In this document: one piece after another, positions 41,450 to 43,198 of the stretch
How positions within the stretch are numbered: the first letter of the stretch is position 1
Layout: every line of letters begins with the position of its first letter
Assembly: GCA_023389275.1 (NCBI GenBank)
Contig: JAEWEN010000077.1
Coordinates: 1-43,198, forward strand
Length of the DNA stretch: 43,198 bases
DNA from: Bacillota bacterium
GTDB lineage: Bacteria > Bacillota > Clostridia > Clostridiales > Caloramatoraceae
Direction of reading: 5' to 3'
The notes under the pieces: model-generated
The model's database searches: none
Told to the model about the DNA's origin: nothing
The model's input: only the letters and a program-made list of their open reading frames with translations
Position numbers and translations under genes: made by a program

Positions 41450-43198
41450 ATGGATATGTCCCAATATATTGATATATTTTTAGAGGAGTCTTTAGAAAAC
41501 CTAGAAACATTAAATCAAGGAATTTTAGAACTTGAAAAAAATCCAGAGGATAAAGATACAATAAACTCTATTTTTAGAGTAGCTCATACTTTAAAAGGTA
41601 TGGCAGGAAGTATGGGATTTTCTGATATAGCAGATTTAACTCATAAAATGGAAAATGTATTAGATAAGTTTAGACATGATGAGTTAAAGGTTACATCAGA
41701 TGTTGTAACAATTCTTTTTAAATGTTTAGATACATTAGAACTTATGGTTAATAATGTTAAAGAAGGAATAGAAGATAAAGTAGAGATACAGGATATAATA
41801 AATACTTTAATTGCTATAGAAAGTGGAAAGCAAGTTGAAGAGAAAAAAGAAGTTGTTTCATCGGGAAACTCTAGTGGTTTTGAATTAAATGAGTATGATA
41901 AAAATATTATTGTTGAAGCAGTAGATAAAGGTTATTTTGTATACAAAGTAACAGTAATAATAGACAAAGAATGTGTTTTAAAGTCAGCAAGGGCATTTTT
42001 AGCATATAAAAATTTAGAAGACTCAGGAGAGATAATTAAGTCTATACCTTCAACAGAAGATTTGGAACAAGAAAACTTTGATAGAGAGTTTACTGTTGTT
42101 ATTGTATCACAAGTAGAAGAAGAAGAGATACAAAAAGTAATGAAAACTGTATCTGAAATTGAAAGTGTTACAGTAGAAAGTATAGGGGAGGAAGTTGTTA
42201 AGGCTAATAAAGAGGAAAATAAAGAAGATGAGCCTCCAAAAGTGGAAGTAAGTCAAAATACAGCTCCTCAAAAGAAAAAAGCAAAAGAAGATAATCATAA
42301 AAAATCTAATCAATCTGTTAGAGTTGATTTAGATAGGTTAGACAAGCTTATGAATTTAGTTGGAGAACTTGTTATGCACAGAACAAGGCTTGAGCAAATA
42401 AGTGCAAATCATAAGTTAACAGATCTTCATGAAACACTAGAGCAAGTAGGTAGAATAAGTTCGGACCTTCAAGATTTAGTAATGAAGGTAAGAATGGTAC
42501 CTGTTGAAAGAGTATTTAATAGATTCCCAAGACTTGTTCGTGATCTTGGAAATGAACTTAATAAAAATATTAATTTAATTATTGAAGGTGAAACTACAGA
42601 ACTTGATAGAACTGTAATAGATGAAATAGGAGAGCCTTTAGTACACTTAATAAGAAACTCAGCTGATCATGGAATTGAGTCTGCAGATGATAGAAAAAAA
42701 GCAGGTAAAAATCCTGATGGTACTATAAAGTTAATAGCTTATCAAGAAGGAAACAAAGCCATTATTAGAGTTGAAGATGATGGTAAAGGTATTCCAGTTG
42801 AAAAAATTAAGAAAAAAGCAGAAAAATTGGGTATAGATACAGAAGGTATGTCCGACAACGATATTAGAGCATTGATATTTATGCAAGGATTTAGTACAAG
42901 TGAAAAGGTTACAGATGTTTCAGGAAGAGGAGTTGGAATGGATGTTGTTAGAACAAAAATTTCATCCATTGGAGGAACAATCGAAGTTGTAAGTGAAGAG
43001 GGAGCTGGAACCTCTATAGTAATAAGGCTTCCATTAACATTATCAATAATACAAGCTCTACTAGTTAAGGTACATGAAGAGACTTTTGCTATATCACTTG
43101 GCTTTATTGATAGAGTTATAAATATAAATATTGATGAGATAAAAAGAACAAATAATAAAGAAATTGTTATTTATAGAGATAATGTTATACCTGTTATA
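41450..43198 (+). CDS. cheA: Chemotaxis histidine kinase CheA (3' end truncated by window)
   Basis: The frame is open from 41450 to the last base, 583 codons, with the end beyond the window. P1 (HPt) has the phosphorylated His46 in FRVAHTLKGMAGS. A P2 response-regulator docking domain follows (about 145-245), then a Lys/Glu-rich linker. P3 dimerisation has RVDLDRLDKLMNLVGELV. The P4 kinase has the N box DEIGEPLVHLIRNSADHG, G1 VEDDGKGIP and G2 GRGVGMDVV. The P5 CheW-like domain starts near LPLTLSIIQALLVKV and is cut. It receives receptor signals and phosphorylates CheY and CheB. The ATG follows AGGGGGG, 2 nt after cheR. Confidence 0.97.
   Translation, partial: MDMSQYIDIFLEESLENLETLNQGILELEKNPEDKDTINSIFRVAHTLKGMAGSMGFSDIADLTHKMENVLDKFRHDELKVTSDVVTILFKCLDTLELMVNNVKEGIEDKVEIQDIINTLIAIESGKQVEEKKEVVSSGNSSGFELNEYDKNIIVEAVDKGYFVYKVTVIIDKECVLKSARAFLAYKNLEDSGEIIKSIPSTEDLEQENFDREFTVVIVSQVEEEEIQKVMKTVSEIESVTVESIGEEVVKANKEENKEDEPPKVEVSQNTAPQKKKAKEDNHKKSNQSVRVDLDRLDKLMNLVGELVMHRTRLEQISANHKLTDLHETLEQVGRISSDLQDLVMKVRMVPVERVFNRFPRLVRDLGNELNKNINLIIEGETTELDRTVIDEIGEPLVHLIRNSADHGIESADDRKKAGKNPDGTIKLIAYQEGNKAIIRVEDDGKGIPVEKIKKKAEKLGIDTEGMSDNDIRALIFMQGFSTSEKVTDVSGRGVGMDVVRTKISSIGGTIEVVSEEGAGTSIVIRLPLTLSIIQALLVKVHEETFAISLGFIDRVININIDEIKRTNNKEIVIYRDNVIPVI

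Noticed and set aside
1..43198. CRISPR arrays, tRNAs, rRNAs, insertion sequences, prophage or defence genes
   Set aside because: No spaced direct repeats, cloverleaf sequences, transposase or integrase motifs, or terminal repeats were recognised anywhere in the window.

Overview
This is an AT-rich, low-GC Firmicutes chromosome segment and very probably comes from a Clostridium sensu stricto species. The evidence is the gene content (sporulation genes yqfC/yqfD, a CotS-like gene, pyruvate:ferredoxin oxidoreductase, pyruvate phosphate dikinase), the strong GGAGG-type ribosome binding sites, the frequent TTG starts and the A-type RNase P RNA. I cannot fix the species from sequence alone. No transposase, phage gene, CRISPR array, tRNA or rRNA was seen. 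It reads as core chromosome, with two small accessory-looking patches: an ABC transporter plus CotS-like gene, and a MATE/MerR pair.

Layout. (1) 1-10551 carries a conserved translation, sporulation and RNA-processing cluster: mtaB (5' end cut off), a HIT protein, rpsU, yqeY, an NfeD-type membrane protease, yqfC, yqfD, phoH, ybeY, a DgkA-PAP2 fusion, cdd, era, recO and a UBA/DUF4342 protein. The order follows the Bacillus subtilis yqeV-recO region, but floA and yqfF/pgpH are absent from their usual slots. (2) 10713-14219 holds a CcpN-like repressor followed directly by ppdK. (3) 14247-18679 holds an FtsX/MacB-type ABC exporter and, convergent with it, a CotS-like kinase-fold gene. (4) 18878-25611 is the replication/sigma factor block: dgt, dnaG, sigA, a HAD hydrolase, trmK, a Nif3-family gene and the RNase P RNA gene rnpB. 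(5) 25663-32902 holds a Bax-inhibitor-like membrane protein, a MATE exporter divergent from a BmrR-like MerR regulator, a UvrD/PcrA-like helicase directly behind the regulator, two lipoproteins (one unknown, one polysaccharide deacetylase) and an RNase HI with a hybrid-binding domain. (6) 33066-36633 is a monocistronic pyruvate:ferredoxin oxidoreductase. (7) From 36647 to the end is a motility/chemotaxis operon: fapA, cheW, cheD, cheB, cheR, cheA (3' end cut off).

How the genes work together. The first block couples ribosome maturation (ybeY, era, rpsU, mtaB) with envelope and sporulation functions. CcpN-like/PpdK and PFOR sit at the pyruvate node. FapA through CheA form one tightly packed transcription unit. 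The best regulatory feature is the 27732-27816 intergenic region: a MerR-type dyad lies in a 19-bp spacer of the MATE promoter and overlaps a good divergent promoter for the regulator itself.

I did not find a clear, wholly new system. The most promising leads are the MerR/MATE/helicase arrangement, the variant PAP2 motifs in the DgkA-PAP2 fusion, a possible ATT start codon for the CcpN-like gene, the UBA/DUF4342 protein after recO, and an unassigned lipoprotein.
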